Part shown: positions 51,601 through 64,000 of the stretch, piece after piece
Layout: each line of letters starts with the position of its first letter
How positions within the stretch are numbered: position 1 is the stretch's first letter
Origin: Cloeon dipterum
Taxonomy: Eukaryota; Arthropoda; Insecta; Ephemeroptera; Baetidae
Assembly: GCF_949628265.1 (NCBI RefSeq)
Contig: NC_088789.1
Span: forward strand, 10,098,886 to 10,162,885
Direction: 5' to 3'
DNA: 64,000 bases
The notes under the pieces: model-generated
Databases searched by the model: none
What the model was told of the DNA's origin: nothing
The model's input: the letters and a program-made list of their open reading frames with translations, nothing else
Program-made: the position numbers and the translations under genes

Positions 51601-53849
51601 TCAGCAATCCACCAGGCAGTCTGTGGTAGGGTGTTGCCACAACCAAAGAGGACAAGGCGGTCAAAATAGCTGCAAGGCACTGAACGATTCTGTTGGAGCT
51701 GAGCGAAAGGGTAAGGTACCTCTGGCAAGATTCCAGTGACTGGGCCAGACTGTGTGACCAGGGCGTGAAGGCCAGCTGACCAGAGCTAAAATTCTAGTGT
51801 CAAAAGGTCTGTATTTTAAAAATCAAGCGTAAATCCAAACCTGGCCTCAGCCATGATCAGGTACATTCGGCATCGATTGAGGAGGTCTCCAAAACACTGG
51901 GCAGCCGCGATTTTGCTTCCAGTATTGGGGTCTCGTAGAAGACAGCAAGGCAAGCTCGGTTTGATTGGTGGTGGGCCTCCAGGAGGCGAATAAGGCACTA
52001 GTTGGTCCCAGAAGGCCATCAAAACTTGCGGCTCAGTATTCTTAAATACATAGATAAAATTTCAATTATTCATATCAAACAGGTGATTTTTAATAATTAA
52101 AAATTGTAACGGTGTACCACTGCCTTTCTCGCGCCATAATGTCCAAATAATTATATGGAGATCAGCGACTCTACAAACAGCAGCTAATTTGTAAGTGGAA
52201 AAACTAAAGATTTTTCCAACCTCTTGTTCATTCTTTTCACCATGGCGAGAAATTTTTTCCAATTAAAGTTGACGATTGTAGAGAGCATTTATCTTTTTCT
52301 TTGGTTGAGAAAGTGAAATAATGCACTACAAATCTTGTAATGAAAGAAAACTTGTAAGAAGTATAAATAAATAAACGACTTTATCAATAAGATTTTTTTT
52401 CTTCCATTGAGTGCAACCTTAATGAAATCTTGACATGTTAAATTTTACAACTAAATAAGCAATTAACCTTAATTAAGAGCAGTAGCAGGCGGATTGCAGC
52501 AAATCGTACTGATGCATAAGCAGTGGCAATGTCCCGACCTCCTTTACCGCTCGCTATGTTGGAATCAGACGTGTCCTCAGAGTCGCTATTTTGGGACCAG
52601 AATCCAGTTTCGTCAAATTCTCTCCGACTTAACGCTGCCCCACTGTCATCGTCTGTTTCTTTGACTAGTGCAGATCGCAAGCGCCGAACTTGCTTAGCGT
52701 TTGCAGATCTGTTAGGGCCATGAGGACCTCTTCTTGGCCCTGACTGTTGAATTTTTATTTTTAAATAGATATTTTGATATTAAATACAAACCCTCAGAAC
52801 TGAAGCTGCGGTTGGAGGTGGAGGCCCTGGTTCAGCAGGAATTGGTGGGAAACTGGAACTGTCGTACTCTGGCAGGCCGACAAGCCAAAATGCTCGAACA
52901 TATCCAAATCCGGTTTGAAAATCCAGTGCTACTGGCCTCTGTAAGAGAACCGCTTGTAGTCCTCTCAGGCAAGTGGAAATCACCTAGTATGAAAGTTAAG
53001 AGAAAACCATCGTACAACTATTTGAGCAAACAGACCTTGAGATGATGAAGACCTGCTGTGATAGAGCTGTTGGATAATTGGTTTTTGAAAATCACAGTGC
53101 AAGCTTCTAGTCTGCGAACTCTAGACGACGAATGGGCGCTGCCAATTACCAAAACCCCAGTCTCGGTAGGACTCGAAATGGCTTTGACCACTCGCAATGC
53201 TGCCACTTTAACTTCGTCTGGCGGCAAAACCTTCAGCGTATCTAGATAGTCTCGCTTGAGCCAATTTGTCAGCGATTCAGGCTGTTTCTCATTCAACAGC
53301 GCCGAGAGTGTCTATAAACAGAAGCATAATTTTTAAGTGTTAAAAATAAAGAGAAAAGTCTTTCTGCATTTGTGTACCTTAGGATCCACCGTGATAGCAC
53401 GACCTCTGAGAATCATTTCTAAAGATGACAGAGCTTGCAACAAGGACAATTCACTTCCAATCTGGAAAGCCCTCAGGCACCAATCCTCCATCAATGATGC
53501 CATCTGAGGGCTTGAGGCGAATATTTTAGCAGAATGTGGTTGAGCTGCACAAGACAATATATGGCAAATTTTTGCTGCCAAAGTTGAATCAGCTGGGTCT
53601 ACAATTTGCATTGCATGTGCCAGAACTTTCATGAGGTCCTAGAATAAAAGTTAAACGTCAAAAAAATAAAGCGATCCAAACAGGTGTTCATCCAACCTGG
53701 CACGATTCTATCGAAATTTTCTTGAAATTTGTGCCGCTTAGTTCATCTAAAGCCAAATTGAGCTTGTCCCTATTACGGTTATCCACATTGCCATTAGCTA
53801 CTATGAGGAATTCTCGCAACCCAGTCCCTAACTTTGGATTTGAAGGCAT
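48671..53849 (-). CDS. HEATR6: HEATR6 homologue, HEAT repeat-containing protein 6
   Basis: Seventeen exons with phase-consistent borders encode 1100 residues (human about 1180). Exons: 53697-53849, 53378-53638, 53036-53311, 52792-52983, 52468-52743, 51841-52040, 51559-51785, 51356-51507, 51030-51158, 50750-50981, 50552-50688, 50355-50477, 50108-50235, 49974-50058, 49771-49920, 49422-49715, 48671-48958. The protein is an alpha-helical solenoid of HEAT/ARM repeats with no catalytic motif; its cellular role is poorly known, and the human gene is amplified in some breast cancers. Matching landmarks: an acidic Ser/Asp stretch (exon 5) before ASVRFAAIRLLLLLIK, the DUF4042-type block QVLMAFWDQLVPYSP (exon 6), QCLAAILTALSSLV with HRLPGGLLTRL (exon 7), LKLNAVRSLGNLIRLLPPEQ (exon 15), and NFKVRISAAIAL with WNALLEAL (exon 16). 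The start MPSNPKLG is the only ATG in frame upstream of exon 2. A few donors are weak (exon 3 AAG/GTCTGT, exon 7 AAAA/GTCTGT). Confidence 0.93.
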
Positions 53850-56039
53850 TTTCTGATGTTTGCTGACCGAGAAAATTAAATTCAGCGAATCTTTTCCTTT
53901 CCACGCCTATAAGTTTGTTTTGGTTGAGCGAAAATGATGTCATTGGTCTTCCCCGGCCAATGGCAATCGTTTCTGTTCATCCGTTGAATTTCATTGGTTG
54001 AATGTTCAAGTAGCCTTTTTTGATTGTCTGAGCGCAATTAATTTATGCTGAGATTTTTATTATTGATTGTTCTGCGTTGTTTCTGGTATTCGATTGAGCT
54101 CATAGCCAGGGCCGTGCTGAACAGAGATTCAATAAATTATTGGACTTGCTTAGAGAAGCAAATTTGCGTCCCATGATTATATGCGATTTGATATTTTTTT
54201 AACAGATTTATTTTTTTGTACATACATAATAATATGAATAATATATTACTTCTGTGCGAGTGCGCAGCCATGGAGAAACTTGCCTTTTTCAACTCAGCAT
54301 TTTCAGAAGGGTATGAAGCGCGTGTTAATAATAATTTATTTTCTTTGTATAGAAAAGTTGCGTTTCTTCTCAACCGAACTTACATTTTAGCTCACCAATT
54401 TATAGCTCTAATGGAGAAAATGAAAGGAGATGAGAGGAAAGGGCGAGCTGAAAATGTCAAAAAAATTAGTCCACACCTTAGTGTGCTCAAGGTTTTAATA
54501 TATAGTTTCAAGACATAAAAAATAAAACGATTAATTTATTATTTCTCATTGTAATCAATTTATTTAATATATATTTTAGATTAAAAGGTAGTTTTTAAAA
54601 TAAGTTTTTGGCTCCTTCTTAAGGATTTCTACGGTTTGGTACATTTTTAGATCTCCTTATACATTCGCTATTAATTTTACTAAAACTTAACAGAAAGTTT
54701 TCATTATCAATAGAGAATATCTTTATTTGTTTGCAAAGTACTGCATTGACACAAAGGGCACTTCTTGACTGAAGAGCGCCTCTCCAGCACCCAACAATTT
54801 CAGCTTGCTGGTGACAACATGGACAAGACTCAAAAACGGAAGAAGAGCAGAGATTAACCTTGTAAAAATACTGCTTGCTAATCAGCAAAATCAGGCAATA
54901 GATGATTCAATTCATTCACAAATTTATTAATAATTGTCTCTTGTTTTGTGGTGTAGAATTTAACACTACTTCTCAATGCATTGCGTGATTTTTCCATTTT
55001 TGGACTTGATGAATGTCATGCGTAAAAACTTAAAAATATGTATCAACCGTTTCTTTGTGTTATTTAATATTTCCGTATTTTTGTATGCAATAAAAAGGCT
55101 TTAGTTAGACATAGTGTTCATTTTCTGGTGCCATGATTCTGTATATTTATCTGATCGTCGCTTTATGTAAAAATATATTTGGGCATCATCTCTGTGTCAT
55201 ACATTGATCAAGTAGCAAGGTTTGCTGATACAAAATACGAATTCGCTGGACATTCCTTTCTGAAAATATGCTTTTCTAAGCTATGATGCATCAGCTAGTG
55301 CGTATGTAAAACAAGAAGTTCGCTCTCTACTTTCAACTTTCTTTGTATATTACATGGTAACCAACAAATAATGCGAGACAATCAAAGTACTTGCCATTGT
55401 TTCAAGAGAAGAACTCAAGGCTGTTAGCAGGTATCAAATTTCAGAGTTTAACTATAATTGTTTTTCTCTTCGCACTTAAAACGTTTTTGTCACTACTTCT
55501 TTCTTCCACAGAAAATTCAGACAAACAATCAGAACACTTTAAAAAAGAAAATGTGTAGAAGTTGTCCTGGATGAGATAAACAGTAAAAAAGAAACCACGG
55601 GTGAAAATATAATTGACAATCCATGATTGATAAGCCCGGTAGAAAATCTTAACTTGTTTTGCGCAGTGAAGAACGCCCAGAATATATCAGGAGGTATGCA
55701 ATGCAAGCTTCTCACTTCTTTCAACTGGTACAGAGAGCTGAACGCAGAAAAGGTTTCTTGGATAAGGAGATGAATAAATCGCTCTTGTGAACAGCCTCAA
55801 ATTGCTGATTGCAGTCAACTCTTTTGACTGGTGGAAAAAGTAGTGTTTGTAGAAATGAAGTAAATAAATAACGTTTCCGAGAGTCTTCACGAATAAATTA
55901 AAAGTAAACTTCAGCGTTTCACAATAATTGCCTATGTGGGGCCAATAAAAATTATTCACTCGTAGATAACACATGCGTTGCTTGTTTGGTTAGTTCGCAG
56001 AGAAATGCTGCGTCGCGTTTACAACAATATTCACAAACA
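53850..56039. other. Intergenic region between HEATR6 and lilli, including the lilli 3' UTR
   Basis: No coding exon was found. The left end must contain the HEATR6 promoter (no TATA box seen). The remainder probably includes the 3' UTR of the AFF/lilli gene. Several minus-strand AATAAA hexamers occur (TTTATT on the plus strand), for example near 54924, 54725 and 54534. I cannot tell which is used. Confidence 0.6.
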
Positions 56040-59000
56040 TCAATTCGCTTCCTTCAGTAATTTGATTCCATGTCTGATGTATCTCACTAAGTGGCTCACT
56101 GAACTGTGCAGAGTCAACGGCCCAACAACTTTGTCCATGTGGATAAAGAAGTCTGCAAGTGAGAGAAAAAAGGGTCAGTGAGTCAAGAGCTGCAATTTGT
56201 CAGCCAAATATTACATACCTTTAGATCTACCCTTGGCAATGAGCGCGTCCGACTGATCCCACAGATCGTGACTCATGGACAGGTAGTTAGAATACCTGTT
56301 CTGCTTCATAATCGCCTGGTGAACTTGACAGGGAATGGCGATGCATTGGTTTAGGGGGGTTTGCTGACCGGCAGCCATGCTGGAGGATGGGTTGCTGGCA
56401 CTGCCTGGAACCTTGGGCCGCAGTTCGCCGCTGCTGTAGCCAGAACTCTGGCTATTCACCGAGCCCACGGAGCCTGGCGACTGCGGAGAAGGCGTCTCTG
56501 ACGTTCGCGCCACGCTCCATGCCTCGCTGTTCACGTAAATTGAGGGTTGTTGCTGGAACTGCAGATATTGTGCTACAGAATATGTTCTTTCATCCTTTAT
56601 CTGCCAAGGATTTACCTTAGTGACGTAAGAGGAGATGGTTTTTTGAAGCTCTTTGGCTTCTTGTCTTCGCATCTTGAACAGCTTCAGGTAAATCAAAGAT
56701 TGGCAACGTAAGCTGAAAACAAGAGCAATATTTTTTCATCTGTTAACAAAACTAATAAAATGTCAAAAATGTTTGTAGTGAGTAGTGCCACTAAACACTT
56801 TTCTCAAAATATTGTGCAATTTAAAGACAACTATTTAATTAAGTCTGGGTTAGATGGTTTCCAAGTAGATTGACACGATTGTATCATGCACCTGCTTAAG
56901 TTAATTTAACTAAACTTCAAATAATATATCTTAAACAAAAAATTAAAGGGTTTGGCGTGTCATGGGATAAAAAAAAGACATAAAAGTCCTAACATTCGTT
57001 GTGAGAAAAAGACCAGTATTCTTTACGGTTCCGAAAGGCAAGGAAAAATATTACTGATTTATTTAGCTTTTCAATCAACATTGTTCCAAAGATATGCGAT
57101 TTCCTGCAAACTATGCGGGTTTATTAAAGTCAAATGAGACAGTTTAAAATGACTGCAATTGCAGCTGTTTTAGAAAGTATCACATATTATTGTGGTTCAA
57201 ATGGCTCTAACGTGCATGATTTGTACTCAATTCAAAATACGATGATTGAAAGCTTAGAAAAAATTGTTGATTATTTATATTTCAGTGCTAGCTACCAATT
57301 AAAAATGTATGCAGCATAGCGAGTTTTGAAATATGATTTCGACTGTAGAGCTTTGGGCCACCAAATATAATTAAGCGAAAAGATAAAAAAATCACTCACC
57401 CTAGGACAGCTAGTTTGTTGTCGATGCTTCCTGGAGCAGAATTGTACTGCTGCTGGTTGCGGTATTTCGATGATATGTATCTAACATGAAATTTGTGATT
57501 AAACCTTTGCTTATGGTTGCAGACTTTTGGAGGCCTTACTTGATCAGCTTAAGCGTGTCATCATACATGGTAAAAGCTGCCATCTCAGAGTCGTAATTGT
57601 CTGTTTCCATTGTCTTGCCAGTTAGGATAAAGTAGAGGGCAGACTCCAGGTACAGCATGGCCTGAGCGGTGTGATCCTTTTCCTTATCAGCCGTGTGCTT
57701 CAGTCGTTTCGCTTCCATCAGGTAGTGCGTTTGGTCTCTACACCAATAGAATCTGTAATTTAGACTTTTCTGTACTCTTTTGAGTATGACGGCAAAGGCT
57801 CTCCAGCCATTAATGAGTTTGTCAAAATTTTAAAAGTAATCCTAAGGCAGAATAGATGTAAATAAAAGTTTTCCGTACTTGTCATCTTCTAGGATATCAG
57901 GGTGCTCTAAGTAAGAACTGTACATCTTGCAGCTTGAGGAACCTGGCTGTTGGTTGGTCCACTCTGCGCCAAGCCAGCTGCTGCTGCCAGACAAGTTTCC
58001 TTGAGCGGCTGGGTTAGGCGAATACATCGCTGGTGGCGAACTCAGAGGCGACAGCGCCTTGCTAGGGTTAACAAAATGAGAGTCTGGGTCGTCAAACGAG
58101 GACCCTGGTCTCGGCGGCGGTAATACCCTGTCGTGGTTTGTGGGTGACGCGTGAGACGGCCACATCACTTCCTCGTTCTGAAATTTTAAGGAAGACTCAC
58201 TGAAAATTGTGTTCTGTTTTTTTGCCTGGAAAATTGTTTCGCACTGAAACTACAGAAAATAGTTTTTGCAGTTGGATATTAATTTCATTTCAAATTATTA
58301 CCGTGATTAACTTTTCATTTGTCTGATTTGACTCTAGGGTCTATCAACTAGAATAAAGTATTTTTAATTACCTGACTAGGCACTGGCTTTTTACTACTAC
58401 TCCGACTGGCATCTTTTCGTCGCTTTTTGTCTGCAACTTCGCCATCCTCGAGACTGTGCTTGCGACTCCTTCTACTAGGTTTCTTGTGCTCCTGAGGCAT
58501 GCTTGTAGCTGAGATCCTACTGCTGACCGTTGAAATTGATGACACCGAACTGCCACTCATTCTCCTCTCGCGATCAGGTTTAGTCTTTTTAGAGTGGCTT
58601 TTGCCGTTGACTTTGCTCGAGCTTTTCCTCTTCCTGTCGCTCGTATCGGAGGAACTCACGGTCGCGATCGGTTGGCTAGGCGACTGCGAGCCAGTCTTGG
58701 AAGAGTCAAACAGTCTTGAAAGAACTTGCGCTTTGGGCACTTCAATGTCTGGTGTTGCCCCCTCAGGTCTGAGCTTCCTCAGTTGCGATTCCTTAAGTCT
58801 GCTCAGCGGGATGCGGCACATCAAACTGAAAGGCTTCTTGACCACCGGCGCTTCCTCCTTGATGGAGACAGCAGGACTTGGCCGCCCAATTGACGGCAGC
58901 ACAGCATCTTCCTCGCTCCTTTCCGACCTGCCGGACCGGGCCTTCACTCCCTTTCCGCCGTCTGATTGGCCAGACTTAGAGTACACACGCCGCAAAAAGT

Positions 59001-60962
59001 CATTCTTCTTCTTGTCCTGAATAACTTTATCGTCCACTTCTAGCTTGGGCGGGCTGTCGTCCTTTTTGCCAAGCCCACCGACGCCTTTGGGCTTAACATC
59101 ATCGTTTGAGTCGGAGCTGCTGTCAGAGCTGTGGTGTCTACGAGCCGCCCCTTTGCCGCTGACCCTCCTCCGAGGAGCAACAGTCGCCGATGGCTTGACA
59201 GGAGTAGTTGGGGGAACCCAAGGAACATTCTTGTTGAGCACTTGAGAGTGCTCCAAACTCGTTAACTTTTTCACCTTTGTATCAGAGTCACTACTACTGC
59301 TGCTGCTCGAGTCGGTTGGACATTCCTCGACGCTCTTCATCTTTGACTTCTGCTTGCCTCCCTTTCCGCCAGTAGCAACCGGCACTCTCTTCGGTTTGAC
59401 TTCTTCCCGTGACGCGGTTCGCCGCTGCTTCTTCACAGGAACCACGTTGCTGCTGCGACGAGTTTCCTCGCCCTTGGTTTTGCAGTTGCGTGCCGGCCGC
59501 GCTGCCTTACTCGGTTCATTGTCCTCGTCTTCCGAGTCACTCAACTTCTTCTCCTCCTCGATGCTCCTGGTCGAGGAACGCTTCTTCCTAGGCTGCTTCC
59601 GTCTGGCAGACTCAGCAAGCTTGCGCACATTTGCAGCATCGTCATCATCATCTGACAACAGCGGCTGCAGAGGTGTGGGAGGAATCACTTCCGACAAGGC
59701 GACATGCTCATCATCGCTGCACTTATCCTGCTTTGAACTTCTCTTTGGTGAGCCACCCTGCAATATTAACTAGTTAAGTAGTTGTTTGAAAATGGGCATT
59801 AAAAAATTACCAGTGACTTTTTATTAGAATCTTCAGCTTTGAAGAAAGACTCGAGTTTCCAACTCCTTTCTACCTGCGGAGCTTCATTTGCCTGTAGGAT
59901 GAAATTCAATTTAAGAGATAACTAATTAAAGAGATACAAATTTTTATAATTTAAAATACCAATTTTTTCTAAAATCTTAAAAACGATACCAGAATATTGA
60001 GCATTTACTCGAAAGAAACCACTCACCTTTGGTGACGAAGGTCTTGGGGGCGAGGGCCTACTGGCGAGAGGAGCTTTCTCGAGGAGTGATGTTGGCTCCT
60101 CTTCATCCTCACTGCTTGATTCGGAGCCAGAGGAAGAGGAGGACTCTTCTGAAGTAGTCCCTCCGCTCTCAGAGGCATTTTTAGGCATCGGTGCAATGGG
60201 TGGCGAGTCCTCCATGCGGACACTCGTCGATGGCAATGGACTCAACAGAGGCGGCGGAACTGATGGTCTCGGAGTTGTGATTGCCTGAGAGGCACCTTGT
60301 CTGCAAAGCGGAATTTTGCGAATCAAACACAAGTAATCTTTTATACAAGCTAATTATTGACAAGATTGCCACGAAAAACAACTGCATTAAAGTTTGGATT
60401 TAACAGTGACAAAAAATTAGCTTGTTTTTATTTATGTCTATGTGATGCAAAAAATTATACTTACAAAAGAGTGCTGCTTGTTCCTTTCACCTGAAAGAGT
60501 GGAAAAAATTAAGTAAACAGACGTTTAAAGTAGTGATTTTCAAGATCACTAGTTTCAAGTATTAGATTTCTTACATTCGGTTTTGAGTACTTGCGAGCAT
60601 CAGCGAGCTCATCAGACGAATCTTCAGAAAATTCTAAGTCTTGCTCAACACTGAAACGAAATCAAGAGGGAACGGTCAAAATATGCGTTTGTAAATAATT
60701 CCTCAACTCCGCTTTCAGTTGCACAGGGTATACAAATTTAGGAAAGGTTAACCTATCATATTGAAGCATGTTATCACAACTTCCTGTGCTCGTTAAATGT
60801 AATATCAGTTGAACGAACTGAAAGGGCGATGGAGAGTAGAAACGCGATAAAAAAATATATGGAAAATAAAAACCATCACAGAGGCTCACTGTTTAAAGTT
60901 TGGTACTTACATGCAAGGCTCAGGAGGACTGGGTAAACTCTCTTTTTGTGGCGTCCTTTGCT
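56040..60962 (-). CDS. lilli: AF4/FMR2 family protein, Lilliputian orthologue (C-terminal ~1026 residues)
   Basis: Lilliputian/AFF proteins are scaffolds of the super elongation complex that brings P-TEFb to paused RNA polymerase II. Exons in order: 60911-60962, 60575-60650, 60465-60490, 60027-60300, 59811-59891, 58372-59757, 57879-58177, 57540-57737, 57400-57480, 56219-56712, 56040-56152; every junction keeps phase. An acidic-serine activation segment ([19 protein letters not shown]) and [10 protein letters not shown] are followed by a 462-codon exon rich in Ser/Lys with nuclear-localisation clusters ([17 protein letters not shown]). The C-terminal homology domain then shows [45 protein letters not shown], a Ser/Pro stretch with [17 protein letters not shown], and [20 protein letters not shown] ending in TGA. 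The first exon seen starts in mid-codon, so the N-terminal homology region lies upstream, not identified within 60963-64000. Confidence 0.93.
56559..56615 (-). other. lilli: Possible 57-base in-frame optional intron in lilli
   Basis: Inside the exon 56219-56712 a segment starts AAG/GTAAAT and ends CTGCAG/TTCC, so it looks like a minimal intron, yet its 57 bases are a multiple of three with no stop. Retained, it adds 19 residues ([19 protein letters not shown]) between the conserved helix and the Ser/Pro stretch. The reading frame does not decide between the two forms. Confidence 0.4.
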
Positions 60963-63705
60963 CTGTAACAAGAAATATTACGTTTTCAAGCAATTTTTCC
61001 TAAGTAATTCAAGGAAAATTAAACATTCAGTCAATCTGCATTGAAATTAGGCGATAAATGTGCTTAAATACGACGTGTAATTTACTGCGTAAATAAATTG
61101 TCATTTTAGTTGATCAAATCCATCTGTGCATCACGGGCAAGGATGTTAATTTGGTTTCTTTTAAGTTAAGCAGCTGTACGTTGGGCAGGTGGAGCAGCGC
61201 GCACGCGGCCAGGCAAAGGTGCTGCCATTTCACAGACCAGATGCTCGCGTTATTACCTCGTAAAAATTACCGCCAGGGAAAAACACGAGTTCCACTTAAC
61301 TCCAATGTAACTAACTGGTCATTCTATTTTAAGTCAGACTGCCGGATTTAAAACTTTCCGACCGGAATCTCATAGAAAGGAACGGCCTGGGGCGTTATCA
61401 GCCCATTTGCGAATTTTCCTGACTGACTAACACCGGATGCAGCCTGATAATTTGGCGTTGATTGCTGAATAATGGAGTACGAAATGTGAATTTTAAAAGC
61501 AGAGTAAACGAACTTTGAGAGATTTTCATGTATCTTATAATTGAGTTTTTAAACGATGTAGGAGAGGGAGCAGCGCATCATTCCGATTCACAATAAGAAT
61601 TTTCCTCATCATCGAAAGCGTAAAAATCTAAGTGGTCCGGCACAGCGAGCGGTCAGCATGCCGGACTCTTTATTTGTAGAAAAAAACGACTTTCGAAAAG
61701 TGATCAACAAAATAGTGCTCGTGCTCAAGCGCGTTAATCGCTCAGCCAGAAAGGGTGCAAAATTTGCACGCGAGTTAGCAGGCGAGCAATTGGCTTTCCA
61801 GCATCTCGGATGATTATGACAGTAGCACCTCCACTGCGGCCGTTGCAAAAAGCAAGGTCATTTGTTGCTGGTGGCACCAGTCGACGTCACTCTCGCACTC
61901 ACTCTCAGCTCTCTTGTGTGCCAAGGCGACCGTCAATATCAATACTGTCTGTTCATAGGGCGAACGACTCGAATAATTTTTCTTAGCACTTTAGTAACCA
62001 AAATATATTATTGAGAGCCTTTCATTGTGCTAGCGATGCGGAATTTTTTGAACTATAAATATCAGTTCCTTTCCTTGTAGTGAAGCGATAAAAATCTGCA
62101 ACTTTGCTGGCTGACGGAGAGAGGAGAGTGATGACAGTAGCGACAACAAAACAATCCATTCGTCTCTGGATCAGAAAAGAGATAAAAATTTAAGGGCTTC
62201 GATCCCATTTATGTTTACTAATTGCGTGTTGGCCAATGCGATCTATTATTCGATGAAACACATCTCGTGGATTATTCACAACGCAAAATCCGATTGTGCT
62301 TGCTATTAATAGCTGAGTGGTCACCGAAAATAAAGCTGATGAGAATGAAGTATATAGGGGGGCAGTCGATTGAACACATGACGGATGGGACGGCAGAAAG
62401 GATTGAGATCCGCCCGTGAGAGAATTCGGCCTCTTGTAATGAAACAACAAAACGAAAAGCGCTAGTCACGATTTTCTTTCCAAACGAAGCTCAGGAGAAA
62501 TTGATGCGCGCAGCGAATTCAGTAACAAGCACGCGGACCGATTATTATTGCTTCTAATATGTTGGAGAGGATCGTTTCGGTGCGGCAAACAGTGCAGCTG
62601 ACAACGAGCGTTCAACAAAAAATGCAAAAGTGAATTCTTGGTCAAAGATTTTTCACAGAGGATGTCACAGTACCAGTTGAGGCATTTTGCTCCAACAGCC
62701 TTGGGAATTTTAATTTAAGCGTATATATGCTCAATCTTTACGAATAAAAACGCAAGGTTCAGCAGTTTGCGGAGGCCGATTTTCTTTGCTGCTTAAATGA
62801 AACGCGAATATGAAAAGATTCTCATCTTGAACAATATTGTGTCTCGCTCGACACAATTAATTGCAAATTAAGAAAGGGGTGGTAAATGACCTGTTGAGAC
62901 AGTTTACGATAAGCAGCGTTATTTCATAGCTAAAAATTGCTGTTTGTTGTTTGAAAATAACGATAAATTGTGTGTAGTAGCATAAAAATTACTGAAACGT
63001 ATCGCCAGTGATAAGGACAGAGGAGAGTCAGAAACAACTTTTTTTTTTAAAAAAAAAAAAAGTCGTCTTGAGTTGAAGGTTCTTTATTTTTGCTGTTATT
63101 TTTGTTTTTTTCGCATCAAACTCTAAGTCCATTTATTTTCACACAAAATATTTCGTAAAGTTTCTAACATCAAGGTGATCCTTTGAAAAAAGATTATGTA
63201 AATTAAAATATGTGGAGTAACGGGGGCGATCGATGGGATAAGAAAAGAACACCGTTTCGCGGTGGTGTCTCATTACCGGAGTGTCCTGCGGTCATTAAAA
63301 CAAGATCCATTTTCCGCCTAAACTGATTTACCCTCTTAATGGGCAACGAGGGTGAGTGGCGCGCGGCTCCGATTACAAAAACAGGCGGCCGTTTGGCTAA
63401 TGATTATTGGAGAGGAGCAGTCGGCGGGCGCAGCGAAAGCAGCACGCGATCAACCAACCAACATTTCAACAAAGACAACACACACTCAAATACACAAACC
63501 GAGGCGGCGACGGCAGCCGACGGTGACGTCGTTCAGGGCGTTTAATGCTTTCAATTAAACTAATATCCACGTACGTAATTATCGATCGCGGCGGCCAACA
63601 TCGCATCATCTGGCTGCCCCTGCTACGTGCCGTGCGCGTTTCTGCTCGATTTGTCGGCGGCATTGAGTATTATAGTGCATATGGCACTTCACAGACAAGA
63701 AGATG

Positions 63706-63771
<66 letters not shown>

Positions 63772-64000
63772 GGAGTAATAATCTCCGTGTGCCAGTGGAG
63801 GTGGGGGCGGTAACGTCGTGTTCCTCTTCCTCTAGGTCACTCGATATGAAATTTTCGTGACGGTGGCGGAAATTTGACTGATCTCCACTGGATAATTAAC
63901 CAGCAGGCACGACGCAAAAGCAGAGACTCTACTGTATACAGCAGGAAGTAGCCAAGTGTTTCGGTAAAGTGTACTGCTTTCGTGATGGCGCGCGAATTAA
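60963..64000. other. lilli: Upstream of the visible lilli exons; no exon recognised
   Basis: The intron before the 60911-60962 exon starts its 3' end here (TTGTTACAG/AGC). I found no segment matching the AFF N-terminal homology region, so this is probably a long intron. A minus-strand promoter for a shorter isoform within it cannot be excluded. It contains an oligo-T/oligo-A palindrome (about 63038-63063) and a long GA microsatellite. Confidence 0.5.
63711..63770. repeat. (GA)30 microsatellite
   Basis: About thirty uninterrupted GA units. They lie in GC-richer DNA (63330-63860) that may be a regulatory or promoter region. They match the GAGA-factor motif but are also simply a microsatellite. 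Confidence 0.95.

Noticed and set aside
61160..61260. Minus-strand frame upstream of lilli considered as an additional exon
   Set aside because: No suitable donor/acceptor pair in the required phase and no similarity to the AFF N-terminal region.
63038..63063. Oligo-T followed by oligo-A palindrome
   Set aside because: Most likely a low-complexity or slippage product; no flanking structure suggests an origin, terminator or retrotransposon tail.

Overview
The window is animal nuclear DNA, almost certainly from an insect. The genes have many small exons with GT..AG borders, many introns are only 50-100 bases, and the products match insect/metazoan families: Septin 4, PRKRIP1, HEATR6, AF4/FMR2-Lilliputian and RYK/Derailed. 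The order of insect cannot be fixed from the sequence. Coding DNA is confined to five confident loci plus one small exon; the rest is AT-rich intronic or intergenic DNA with microsatellites, one large palindromic element and one dispersed repeat pair.

Layout. Bases 1-19915 hold no recognisable exon. At 19916-20018 (minus) is a signal-peptide exon resembling the start of RYK/Derailed Wnt receptors, with a GC-rich leader and a long (TC)n tract upstream. Bases 20.6-28.6 kb look non-coding. At 28637-32786 (minus) is a complete but damaged gene: a secreted chymotrypsin-fold serine protease with a Thr/Pro-rich linker and a C-terminal cysteine-containing helical region that resembles odorant-binding proteins. 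It has a TATA box, signal peptide and consistent splice sites, but one frameshift and two in-frame TAG codons. A ~1.95 kb palindromic (foldback) element fills nearly all of its first intron. Bases 32.8-38.8 kb look non-coding.

From 38.8 kb rightwards the window is gene-dense. Septin 4 (minus, 38837-45730) has at least two alternative N-termini joined in the same phase to a common GTP-binding core. PRKRIP1 (plus, 47861-48558) is convergent with HEATR6 (minus, 48671-53849, 17 exons, 1100 residues); their stop codons are 112 bases apart. The C-terminal ~1026 residues of a Lilliputian/AFF orthologue (minus, 56040-60962) follow; its N-terminal exons lie at higher coordinates, probably outside the window.

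The genes do not form one pathway. Septin 4 is cytoskeletal, PRKRIP1 is a spliceosomal factor, HEATR6 is a HEAT-repeat protein of unclear role, Lilliputian/AFF is a scaffold of the super elongation complex, and RYK/Derailed is a Wnt5 receptor. The least ordinary locus is the protease/OBP-like gene with its intronic palindrome. All reading was by eye; exon borders were checked for splice consensus and codon phase, but no database search was run.
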